DNA of 20,881 nt from Saccoglossus kowalevskii (taxonomy: Eukaryota; Hemichordata; Enteropneusta; Harrimaniidae): positions 4,339 to 25,219 of the forward strand of contig NW_003155746.1 in NCBI RefSeq assembly GCF_000003605.2, in the 5' to 3' direction. The position numbers were made by a program, and so were the translations under genes. Positions 1-12,100 of the stretch are shown here, piece by piece. Each line of letters starts with the position of its first letter. The stretch's first letter is position 1. Below the pieces are notes generated by a model. It was not told where the DNA came from. It saw only the letters and a program-made list of their open reading frames with translations, and made no database searches.

Positions 1-807
1 GGGAAACCAAGTCTTATACCAATCATGGAATCTATTTAAATCATTATGAAATGTGAAACAAATATTGAACAAGTAACTGGATACGAGATTAACGCAGCAA
101 AAATATATAAAAGCACTGAAATAACAAATCTGAAATAAACATATTTATATATGTATACATATACGTATTTGTAGAAATATGTTATACTGTTGGCCATATG
201 GGCATTACAACCTCAAGTAAATATACTATGTTAAATCGTCCAGATTAACTGTTTTTAAAGGCCAATGCTTTGGTAGTTTTGTTTTATCTGTTATTCAAAC
301 ATATATAATGTTATAATGAAGTCCTTTGTGACAATCACCATTAAATAACATAAGCCCCTTGAATTTATTTACAGTTTGTGATTTTGTGGGGAATTTATTT
401 TTGCCTCTACATGTTTGATATTGTACAGTCCTGGACTAGTTTACCATCAAACACTATTGCGAAATCGATTTTATTTGCGTTTCTGTTGCACATATGTAGC
501 TCAAACTTGCTAGCATTAATATTATGAGTTGAATTTATACTTTGGCAAGTGTACGTCAATCGCTGTGTTTATACCTAATTGAGCAGTTGTTTTGCTTTGT
601 GACAAAGACGTTATAGTTTATGTGTGTCATTGACTATTACTGCTCCCAGCTGTTGAATAATTCGCCCAGTCTTTTATAAAATATTGTTGAGGCTTAGATT
701 GGCTACAGTGTTAATTTTGAAGTTGAGTTGTGTGCCTACCACTATATATCTGTTTAGTTTTAAATGTTGCATACAAATAAATATGAAACGTCGTATATCT
801 TGGTTGC

Positions 808-1023
808 TTACTTCTGGTTTCCTGTTTCGCTAGATGTTATTTGTTGTTGGGTCTGCTGCAATGTTTTTAGCGTATACCCTATTGAAATAATTTCATCATT
901 CTTTGAGCTAAATATATAGTCACTTGGTATATTTTCTTTTCCAATGAATTCTTGCTGACCTGCTAGCTTTTGTAGCGATGTGAAATTTTTAATAAACACC
1001 ACACCTTCTTTCCACTCACACCA
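808..1023 (-). CDS. Possible terminal exon or gene fragment, unrecognised
   Basis: Open minus-strand frame of about 71 codons from just after TGA (1026-1024) to TAA. It contains EWKEGVVFIKNFTSLQKLAG and ENIPSDYIFSSKNDEIISIG, then a glutamine/threonine-rich end. Residue composition looks like real protein (balanced charges, W, few repeats) in a region otherwise full of stops. There is no ATG, and no pyrimidine tract marks an acceptor. It could be the last exon of the next minus-strand gene, a retrocopy scrap, or chance. I do not recognise the family. Confidence 0.25.
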   Translation of the reverse strand, partial: WCEWKEGVVFIKNFTSLQKLAGQQEFIGKENIPSDYIFSSKNDEIISIGYTLKTLQQTQQQITSSETGNQK

Positions 1024-2709
1024 TCAAAGTTGCTATTAGTTGAATGTTTTTTCAACATTAACTACTGTATCACTGGAGATTTTCTGATGTTGACCGTTGT
1101 GAAAACTCTTAAATCGTGAGTTCTTTCACTCTACCGTAATTCCGATCTCACTTCCACACATACAAATAAGACATCTACATGTTTATAACTAATACGGTCG
1201 AAAGGTTATAATTACGAGACTATATACAATAATCGTAATGCTGCCCAATGTAAATCTATGCAACTCGATAATAACGATATAGTAATGTATTGTCTCTATT
1301 GGGACAGAGAGAGTTGCGTTAACTTAATAATGATGTAGACATTCAATTATTTCATACAAAATTACAAAAAATGCAGACCAATAGTAACCGCACTGGAATG
1401 TATTTTTGAAAGTTTGGTCAACAATTTGACAAGTTAACACGACACTTGTGGTGCATAATTTATTTTATTCAACATAAGATAACAACATGTATTTGAATTT
1501 ATTCTGATTGAATACATTGTTAAGCAAGAGCAAACGATTTTGAACCGAATCAAGTAAAAATCATTTGAATAAGATGCAGTAAGGATCAACATATAAAAGG
1601 TTGATTTTGTAATATTAAAAGTGGTGGCCAAATATGATTGTATTTTGGGGCACATTACACTCACATATTTATTATATGTTATCACGCATGTGCAGTGATG
1701 GTATCAACCAACATAATCGGTGCACTAAATATGTGCTGTTCATTCAATGAATACTAGTTTGTGTGCTACAGAAAACAATGTTATAGGTTATGATAAACCA
1801 TAATCAAATTTAATATAACAGTAATATTAAATAACAAGTATATTATAAAGTGTATATATTCATACATAATACATCTTTGAATCAAGTGAATGAAACATGT
1901 GAAAGAAACGAAAATTCAAAGATAGAGATACAATGTCCCATTTATGAAATATTCTTTGCAACAACACGTAAATATCAATGTACATATATATATATATTTG
2001 AATATATTTCATATATGTTTTTATGACACTATATTTCACTACTATGCACGTGTTTTATTTTAATCAGATAGCAATATTGCTTTTACGTTTTTTTACATGC
2101 ATGTCGTTATTTTTGCTATTTCAACTTAACTCTAAAATTTCTATACATACACACAGTGAATGCACGTCTAATAGCATATTTAGAAGACATTTTAGTGCGA
2201 CGTTTTGCAGTCGTGCTAGATGACGCCCGGTGTAACGCCTTTCAAGTAAATAGGTACATTAATTTGATAATAACGTAATATTAAGACAATCGTTCAGTTT
2301 AAGAGGTAGCCAATGTTACATACCCCTTCCTTTAAACGCGTTTTGTTAATAAACAAATCACGTTGATCAAACATATGTCATAGTTCTATGAAAACAAATT
2401 CGAAATGTGTGTGTAAAATCTTAAGCTGATAATTTTGTGCAGATAACGTGTATATAATTAGTGTTAAATATAAATACACTGTAATTCTAATCAAGTCTGC
2501 GTATCGAACATGATCGTATCCTAACACACAAGGTGGCACGTTTCAAAAAATAAATACAATTATAAAATGAAAATGACAATATTCATTAAATAGTGATATT
2601 TAACTACACATGTTGATGAGAATGAGACTATTTTACATGTTTACAGAATGTCTTTGAGAAAGCTGAAATATGAAAATCAGATTGACTAAATACAGTACGC
2701 TACCAGTCA

Positions 2710-2728
2710 TTATTATTATTATTATTAT
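2710..2728. repeat. TTA trinucleotide microsatellite
   Basis: Six consecutive TTA (minus-strand TAA) units in the 3' flank, followed by a T tract. Likely length-variable. Confidence 0.8.
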
Positions 2729-3000
2729 ATTTCAATGTTTTTTTTACAGTTACCAAAATTGATGACAATGACGTCATTGGTCACAATTTGGACAAAAATA
2801 TTCACTATACGATGATGTTGGGTAAAGTAGGGCACAATAATACAATTCCAATAATAAAACCTTCGGTATATTTGCAATTTGCAAATGAATATTTCTAAAC
2901 CGCTATGTCCTGTATTTAACGCATGGCAATGTTTTGAATTGATCGATTTAGCAAATGGTCTTCTTATCAATCAATAGAGAGATCATGTGATGATAATAAC

Positions 3001-3116
3001 TTAATCAATATTATCTAATTGATAGATTATTTTATCAAGCTTTGTCTCCATGTCTTTAAAACGATCTCCAACTTCGTCTGACGAGTCTGCATTTTGCGCA
3101 TTCGTTTTACTCTTTC
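3001..3116 (-). CDS. Exon 29: terminal exon, C-terminal coiled-coil-like helix and stop
   Basis: 116 nt, phase 1 in, ending at TAA (3003-3001). Residues 2199-2236. A polar stretch ([15 protein letters not shown]) is followed by an amphipathic helix ([20 protein letters not shown]) with hydrophobics at heptad spacing. Polycystins use a C-terminal coiled coil to assemble with PKD2-type subunits. The length here is short but the position fits. Confidence 0.88.
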
Positions 3117-6100
3117 CTGGAAGAATATAATAGAAAAATGTTGGTAAAAAAACTCGATCAGGACTTCGTAAGCAATATTTTATCACCAATAAAATTACAT
3201 TCATTATTTTGATTCTGAAACCTGTATCTAGTTAACTTCATTACAAGTGATACAACTGAATTACTATTCTGTTACAGTTGTATACATGAGACATCATATG
3301 TTTCGTGGACTAGTGGTTGTTGCATGACCGACTATAAACGATACAGCAAATGTTTTGAAAAATACTACGTGATACTTAATTCCACGTGTTTTTGAAGGTT
3401 CGTACACAATTCTTGAGCGAGATGAAGGTACTAGAAATACTCAGTAGAAAGAAAGCGTTTTACCTGGATCCTGGCGTGTTGCAGAGATGTCAATATTAAA
3501 GTACATGTACAGAGTATCTTCCAAGCAGGCTTTCATATATTGTAACATCTCAAAGCTATTTTCTTGATTTTCATTTTCTGATTTTGCATCTTGGAATGCG
3601 GATATTATAATCCCCACAAAGATATTGATAGTCACTGTCATGTTGAAAGTAGCAAATATGAAGAGGAATAACTTCCCAGACGCCCCCAACGCTGTCATGA
3701 TGGTGTTAAAGTAACGGTGACTGCCTACTGTTACTGTAACCAAATAACCCATGGCTCCAGCCATTGTGCTGAATACATCGATATATGATCCAAACATTTC
3801 ATATCCCATATGAGCAAATGCAGTCAAGATAAGTAGAAAGAAGATGAAGAAACCTCTGATGTCATCGTGAGCATTCCTCAAAGTCATTGTAAGCAGCGTC
3901 AGTCGTTTGTTGAACCTCAGTAGTTCAAGATATCGAACAATGGAAAGAAACATCAATAAAGCCATCACTGTATTGTATCCATCATATAGTCCGGAAACGG
4001 TGAATAAAGCAGTAAATTTATCTAAAAAAACACACATATTTAAAACTGATTCCATCATATGTCTAAAGTAGGGATAACTATTATGAATAGGTAATATCAG
4101 ATTATGAAAATATGCCATGCGTTAAATTTTATTATATATAGCAAACATTATGAGAATATGAGCATAGTAATCCAAAATTAGCAGGTACTAGCCGAGTTGC
4201 TATGCCAGGGCTACCAGTGCATATGCTGAGTTGTTATGCCAGAGTTAGCACTGTGCATACATATTGCATCAAATAGCTGTGTACTGCCACAATTGTTGAT
4301 CCAAGACCAGTGTTCTGTTGAGTTATGTATGTTATTCGACTTGATTACTGGCATACTAATTGTAAAAAACTTCTTTGACAATAACGTACATCAAAGAACT
4401 TAATTTCACATTACGACCAACGCTTCATCTGATAAATCATTTCACTGACCTGCATCACCTTTGTTTGTAATATTCATAGTGACAACTTCACAGGCAATCA
4501 TCAACCCAAAGGTTGTCACCAATGCCAGGACCGTACACAACTCCAACCACCTCCACAAATTGCTGAAAAACCGTCGTTTCAAACGTACCATACTTAGCAG
4601 GCTTCTGTATGCCATATAACACGTGAATCCGAATAGGATTACCCAGTTAACCAGCAAAGACAGAGATAATGTCTTTGTATCAGAAGCATCCATGTGTCTC
4701 ACCAGATTTATGTGGCGAGAGTAATTGATTTTTCCTACAGCCAGACACTCAAACGAACATGTGACCAAAATGAACATTTTATGAGCAACGTTGTAGAGCA
4801 TGAATTCCATAAGTACTGCACTGGTATTTCCATCTAGCCACTTTGCATCTGAAAGATTACGGGTGACGATGAGGGCATCGTTCAAGGTCGTGCCAAGATA
4901 GGCCACGTAACCACCATTTCTATAGTTCCCGTAATCTGATGTTAATTTCAGTGATTTCTCATCTGTGTACATCCATGGTGACTCGGTTTGACCAGGTGGC
5001 AGTGTATTCCACTTCCCAACAAACGAATCAGTTAATTGATCTTCAACGTCACAATCAGCTACAAATAAACGAAAGCAAATAATACAAAATAGGAATTGAT
5101 ACGTACAACTATATCTAAATATTCTAAATGGTTCACGTGGTATTTTGATACTAAGACAGAATTTTTTTATTTTTTTTTCGATTGGATATCTATAATTTCT
5201 TAATATATAGACGACTTTATAGTATGTTTATATCTGAATACAATGCAATGAATCGATTGACTTACATTGCTTATTTCTGATCTGCCAAATTCTTGGTACT
5301 CCAAAAAGATGTGTGTTTCCAGTAGTGATAGGTCCAAAATGCTGATACATGTCACATGGCAACTCATTATTGTACAGTGATGGTGCAATGTCTTTGTCAA
5401 TCCATTCCCAGAAATCATCCAATGTTTGAATCTAGAAAGTAAACATCGATCACAATTACCTCCAAACGATGCTTCACTTTTCAACAGTTGGTATATTGGC
5501 ATACACAAATAACCTTAAAGCGAGGAAGTAATCACCTGCATATGCGGCAGACGGTCATAGCGTGTCGTTGTTTACAAACAAGCGTCTACTCGTTGGCCTT
5601 TGCGTTTTTAGCATGCGTTGTTATCCTCGCTAACGACTTAATTCCTCAGGGTGCCGAAGGTCTCACACGTTGAACATTGATTTCTCAGCGACTCGATAAT
5701 TTCAAGTAATTAATTAACTGTACGTCATGCAAATTTTAGTGATGGCAATAATCAGAACTCTAATTCGAAGTACATGGTTACCCTATGAATTGTCAATCAT
5801 TGAAAGCATGTGCGCTTACATGAGATTATCATTGGGCAGCTAGATATTAGATATGTTTTACTCAAGACTAGTCACAAATTCATTATTACATGCACACTAT
5901 TGACAAAGAGAATAGTTACTGTCTCCACAGACTAGAACCTTGGCGTATACTGTCGATTTATTTGAAGTTTTTTTTCTACGGCGAATGATGTCACACATCA
6001 TCGTATTGTATCAGAGGTTTGTACACAATAAATCTCTGGCCAATGAATTGAAGCTTTATGACCAGACCAACCAATCAAATATGTCTATATTCTTCAGGTG

Positions 6101-9100
6101 TCAAGCACATTTCATTATAACAGTTAGTTGGAGTCTAGCAATCTTATTGGCTAAATCAAGGACTTATATATGCCACTAGAAAACCTGAAATCCCATCCAA
6201 AAGTGAATAAACTGTTTAAGTATTTAATTGAAACGGGATCACATAACACTGAGCGATATTCATAGTGATTATGGGTGTGTTATTAACTGATCAAAACAGA
6301 GACACCTGGTACAATTACTAATACGAATTATTATTGCTAAAAATGATAATATTTGGCAAATAATATTCGAGCATAATCTTACACTTGGTCTTTATATACC
6401 GCCAAATATTTCGACTGCCCTCGCTTGTCGTTTCTCTCATCGCAATATTACAAACGTAATATCCAGATATACTTAGTGGGTTATATAGAGCTCATACAAT
6501 TTTGTTGACAAGATAAATTTGATTATGTCGTATATTTTGCACAATGGATTAATCAGACAACGTAACAACGAAAACTGTATACGAACAGTCATTATTGAAC
6601 AACGCACTTCATAGTAACCAATTCACTTAAGTATAAAAGACAAGCATATTGAATTTCAAGGAAAGAAATTGTTTATGTAATACGTAAGTGATGTATCAAA
6701 TGCTTTAAAACGCGGGAGTCGTCATCTGCGCATGCGGCAAACGACCATAGCGTGTCGTTGTTAAAAATCAAGCCTCTACACATGAGCCTTTACGTTTTCA
6801 GCGAGCGTCGCTATTGTCGCTTGGAACTCAATTCCCGCGCGTGTGCAGGTGACGACCTCTCCGCTTTAAGAATAATGAGACATAAAGATCAAATCCGGTT
6901 ATAACATGATCACCAAAACATAGAAATTATTGACCTTATTAGGATTGGAATTTTGCAAACTTGTGTCGATCGATTTCACCACGTAGAACATTTCGGGACT
7001 TCTATATTGTCTACTTTGAAGGAACAGTATCATCACATAAAATGTATATACGAATATTACTCGCAGGATATAATCCATCATTTTCTCGTTGTCACGGCGA
7101 CGTCTGATGAGACTTGTTTTTCCCTCATCCAAGACATATGAACTACACTTAATGGAAGTCAGTCCGTCTGTAAGAATATTAAAACAAAGGCTGGTGGAAT
7201 ATTGTCATCCATTTAATTTTATAAATATAAGCTTGTCAACAGTATAAAATAAATCGTAAATTATAAATCCAATCACTCACCGTCTCTAGAGACATTCATT
7301 ACAGGAGCTTCCACATCACGCATGTCACTAGACGGTGTTAGAACGCCGTCGAGATTGTCAGCTTTTCTCGTCCATATTGAAATAACGACAGCTATAAAGA
7401 TAGCCTTGAACATGGAAAGATGACAAAATAGTATCAATTTTGAATATGTACCAGAATATGTAAATTAGCTACAAATATGATGCCGTATTTGCCAACAGTT
7501 TACATTATCGAAATGCAAACTGCAAAATGTACAAGGGCGTATATGACTTCGATTTCAAAAACTCATTGATGAAATGCCCGTGCTCTAGTACAAATTTATT
7601 ATCCGGGATAAACTTTTTTTACAGAGTCCACATACGAGTAAATGAAAACATGCATAAGTGTTATTTATTCCGTTAGTAAATATGCGCTTAATCAGATTAA
7701 ATACAGTTGTTAATAATAATGTTATTACTATGAACTATAATGTACTATGAACTATAATGTACTATGAGGTTATTACGAGGATACTGCAAATTATGCACGA
7801 AGTCAGTACAGCAGAAGTATGCGGAGGACGATTCGACCGTGGACTGTCTAGTATACATCGTTTCCTCCCAGGAATACACTATGGGAATGCCGAAAACCGA
7901 AACGTTTAGAACTGATTTAGCCAACTTCTTTGTGTGGAGTCCGGTCAAACCCTGGAGGCAGCCATGTTTGTTTTTATTCTTAGAGGATGCTTACGCGCGT
8001 AATCGTTCCATATTTGGAGTTCGCATTTCCTGATATGGTAGGATGAAAATACCCAGTGCAACACCGCAAAATTACGACACGCTGTAACTTATGGCGTTAC
8101 GGTGACAGATGTATAATAATATAATGCATTATTACTTTACTTGAAGCGGGGGAGTCCTCACCGGCGCATGCGTCAGGTGGCCATAGCGTGTCATTGTTTA
8201 CAAACAAGCGTCTACCCTTGAGCCTTTGCGTTATTAGCGTGTTTTGTTATTATCGCTTGGGACTCAAATCCCACGCGTGCGCAGGTGCCGACCCTCTCGC
8301 TTTAAAAAGCATATCCAAAAAGTTTTGTTCTGTCATAACGATTATCAGTACATACGATACATTAGCGAGAATATTAGCGCAAAATATAACTATTCAAGCT
8401 ACAGGTGACCCAGTCAATTTGAATACCATCGAACACGTTATGTCCACCGATTAGATTAAATTAAAGTAAAAATCAGGTTATGTACTATGAAGTTTCAAGT
8501 AAAATCAGCGTCGTTTAATGTTGATAAACAACGCAGTTAGTACTAATGGACACGTACAAAATGAGATCGACGTTCGGCTCAATACTACTCACTTTTATAG
8601 GATCTATAAGACAGGTTGATTCGAAATATGATGTAATAAACGACAACAACCACTCCTCAGACTGTATTGGTCCCCATTCCATGCTGTATAGAATGATGAA
8701 AAACGCAGAGACGAGAGTGACGATGATCGTAATTGTCCACGCAATGTACGCAACCCACCATGGCCATTTGGCATTCCCAGATTTACGAAACAGTTTCACT
8801 ATAACCATGTTAACAGGCAACACAATAAGAGCACTGATGGTAGCAACGTAAACCAGACCCAACATTTCAGTCAATATTGAATCACTTCGTACTTCTTCGT
8901 CATCACGTGTTTTGTAATACATCGCGTTTGTTAGCATGGCACTGAATATCAAACAGAGGCAACATGACAGACGTCGTAAACGCGTAAAGTTGTCTTTCAG
9001 TGGACGAAGAAACAGGGAAATCCATAAATGGTCATCAGTCAGACTCTTTTGGCACTCCCATCCAAGCACAGTACCAATTTTAGCAAGGTTGTATTGTCCT

Positions 9101-12100
9101 GCAACTGGTAAACCACGGACAACACTTCCGTCATCTTTGTCAACCGCTAGCCATTTCTCGCAGGGGAAACGGTACCTAGAAAAACGAAATGTATGTATGT
9201 ACATTATAAATATATAATCTTCCAGAATGGGTTACCGAAAGTAGGAATAAGACTGGAATATAAATTTGAAAGATTATGTTAATGATATTAAATCTAAGTT
9301 ATATTATTTATAAGTATACTTCAGAGCAATATCAGCCAATCAGGTTCAGGTCAAAATATGTTCATATTATAGTCTCAGCGTTAAAATAGGATTCTGCACG
9401 TGCGCATATGTTATGATTAGTATTAACATGGATCGTTTTCGCGTTGAGATTTCTCGGCGTTTAGATCATCTCTATATTATAAACAGGTAGAAACATTGCA
9501 TCATGGTGCTAACGCTGAGACTTCAATTTCGCACGGCATCGCAGGTTTTGGTGACGTCACATAACGAGTGGCCCAGTGCAGTGTGTCTTTGAATGTATAT
9601 TTGTGCGCGCGTGTAATGTGTAATCAACGATGCTTCCAAAATGTATACGTGAGGTGGTCGCCAATCCTCGGGGGCGGACATCCGGGCATTTTCACCGCCT
9701 CGCAACCCACGGCGGTGAAAACAAAGGCCAAAAACTCGCTGAAAACGGTACTTTGGGATGATTGTTGAGACTCCTCTCAACAGTGTAACAAGATTAGCCC
9801 TACGTGTCTAACATATATAAATTTGGCTGTTCGGGATTACTTCAAAGTTGAGTTTGTGTTGTTTTCTCGAATTTTCACCGGCTCGACCAGCGTTCCACAG
9901 CAGCGCGCACAGAGCCCATAGAAATGCATATACAGTGGTGCGCGTCGTAGCAACGTGGAACGTCTTGTGACGTAGCTCCGCCCCCGAGGATAGCTTGTAC
10001 ACCTTGTAGAGATTCGGGGAAACAACTACCAGAAAAGGTCCTGTACTAGTGATGTCATTATAAACTAGAGCAAGGACAAAATCTAACACATGAAGACACC
10101 AAACGCGGTCGATATTCAGATTTGTCAACCCTTAAAGAGCATCAACAATGACTACCGACCTTACCCGAGATCAATATTTGTATTATAGTACTTACGTTTT
10201 ATTTGTTTGAATATCCGTGACATAGACACGTTCTAAATACCATGATGCATAGCTACCACGACCTGATGAATCATGCCAGATTCGTAAGTAAAGCAAATCC
10301 CCCAAGCATTCTGGCACTGTGAGTTTGTAACGATTAACACTTCCAGACAGAAACTTCTAATAAAAAGTACATAGAGTAGATTTTGAGTTCTACCACATTT
10401 ATATGTTTATATATGCTAAACTATAGAACTGCGATCGATGAAGTGAAATATTAATTTTAAAGTCTTAAACCTCAATCCCAGCTTCACGTAGGATAACTGA
10501 TACATGGCCATCGAACCAAAACAGTAAATACAAAACATTTAAATTATTTACATTATTTCGGTTGCTTTCCTCCTAAGTTTCATGGCATTAAATACAAACG
10601 CAGCTAAACGCTGTAGAAGTGCAAAATAATAATACTAATACCTTTTTTCGAGTATCCATTAGGCAGCGTTCACCTGTCCCGGATTCTTCACCATGAAGGC
10701 TGAAAGCAATATTTGATCTAGTAGAAGCACCAAGTCGTAACCCAGTACATACTGTAACTTCATACACGTATTTGTCATCGGGATTATTGTCTAATAGTGA
10801 AGAGGCTTTCCACTGTAAGGAAATATATGTCATCATTTACATAATGTTTGAGTCCCAAAAAAGTCACAAAAATATATAACAACCAGTGATTAAACAATAT
10901 TTTGACAATATGACAGTGAGACACTCACTCTTAGTAAGTCGTTTCTGTCTTGTCTTCGAGCATACACTGACATTAGGAGATATAGAACAATGAAGAATAT
11001 GACAGTGCAAAAGACTGTTGCATTTTCGTCAAGAGTTTTGAATTTCAGAAAAACAGTATCAAAGTGAATTTCGTTGACTGGAACATATGCCATAGTTGCG
11101 AAATTTGTAAGATGGTCACACAGACATATAGTTTCAGACATTGTTGATAGGGAGCTGACCTGTAAAGAAAAAAGAGAAAAAAATCGTGTGAGAATTAGTC
11201 TTATTGAACATGCTGAAATGAGCGTTTTGTGATACACTTCCAAGTTCTTTTATAACAAAAAATACTTACTCTACATCCATTCGACTTCCATGAGTCATCA
11301 GTAACATCCCAGAACGAACAACTTGATGATAATAATCCCATAGAATAAAGAAAGCTGATGCTATCGGCTGTATATACATATATATATAAAGAAAGGTAAA
11401 AAATCACGTCACGAAATGACTTAATACACGAAACTGAAACGAGTTGGTTATTTTAAATCAGAACAAATAAATGAACATATGAGTGACATTACGTAAAATC
11501 TAGATGTAATGTTCATTTGCAATCAGTATTTGGACGTTTACAATATGGTACTAAAACAGCATGCGTTAATAAATGCCCGTCATTTTGAATGTGCTCCACA
11601 GAAAAAGCCGTGTGATGCATTTTAACATCGATTTGGAAAATACAAAAGCAAAATGATGTTCGTAATGTGTGTTCAAAGTTTGAATTCGATCTATCCACGA
11701 ACGACCGAGATTCGGTTTAGAACTTCCTAAACACATGATTTCTGACGTATGTTAACCTTCCATATCCATTATTCGACCACTTTGAATTGAATTTTAAACA
11801 GATGCATGTGCATATGCGCGACGTGGTGTATCGTTATATATGAAGTTCGAACATGAACGGTCGAGGCATGTCGGAAATATTGCTCCGAACAATAAAATTC
11901 ATCAATACACAACTAAGATCCGGTCCCGGGAATGGCGGAAATACAATAATATGTTATGAATTTTTAGCCCAACAATGATCTTGTATCGAATTGTTTAACT
12001 TGCGTTTCCATAGATGTGATCTGTATGCAATGTATGAATAAAATGACCAGTCCTCGAGATTGAAATATAAAAGTGGAAACGCTCGCACATTTTACGAATT

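Larger units (their letters stand above)
1..3000. other. 3' flank of the polycystin-1-like gene; AT-rich, mostly non-coding
   Basis: Holds the 3' UTR of the gene (exact end not visible; I found no convincing minus-strand poly(A) signal close to the stop). The only segment with a protein-like frame is 808-1023 on the minus strand. Simple repeats: a short TA run near 1984-1997 and six TTA units near 2710-2728. No RNA gene or transposon recognised. Confidence 0.6.
5432..6934. other. Intron 25, hosts two TTAA element copies
   Basis: 1,503 bp between exons 25 and 26. Besides the elements at 5515-5673 and 6705-6869, the interior is AT-rich with no coding signal. A plus-strand open frame near 5940-6179 shows no homology-like pattern and is not called. 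Confidence 0.7.
7405..8592. other. Intron 23, hosts TTAA element copy 3 and an odd GC-richer block
   Basis: 1,188 bp between exons 23 and 24. Contains a 17-bp tandem repeat (7727-7767), a block of more balanced composition at 7764-8033 that is open on both strands, and the element at 8141-8305. Confidence 0.7.
9536..10000. other. CpG-rich island with inverted repeats, CRE-like palindrome and GC box
   Basis: Contains the palindrome GTGACGTCAC (9551-9560), a perfect 15-bp inverted repeat (9664-9678 and 9977-9991, ATCCTCGGGGGCGGA on one strand and its complement on the other), an 11-bp hairpin (9689-9721) and an 8-bp hairpin (9763-9782). The GC-box-like CCGCCCCC lies within the right copy. Could be an intronic promoter or a decayed foldback element; no coding frame is convincing. 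Confidence 0.55.
9176..10195. other. Intron 22, with CpG-rich inverted-repeat island
   Basis: 1,020 bp between the PLAT exon 22 and exon 23. The part from about 9530 to 10000 is much richer in CpG than any other intron here and is listed separately. The rest is AT-rich. Confidence 0.75.

Noticed and set aside
2051-2060. TTTATT (minus-strand AATAAA) as the poly(A) signal of the gene
   Set aside because: It lies nearly 1 kb past the stop in very AT-rich DNA where the hexamer is expected by chance; no supporting downstream element seen.
2023-2223. 66-codon plus-strand frame in the 3' flank
   Set aside because: Phe/Leu-rich translation of T-rich DNA; no support as a gene.
5940-6179. 79-codon plus-strand open frame in intron 25
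   Set aside because: No ordered motif, AT-rich chance composition, and no splice or promoter context.
7281-7400. Alternative acceptor for exon 24 at the AG just before CTGTCG
   Set aside because: It puts an early stop in the frame set by exon 23; the acceptor at 7405-7406 continues TM5 without a break.
8546-9217. Plus-strand open frames opposite exon 23
   Set aside because: They are antisense shadows of a clear membrane-protein exon and show no domain pattern.
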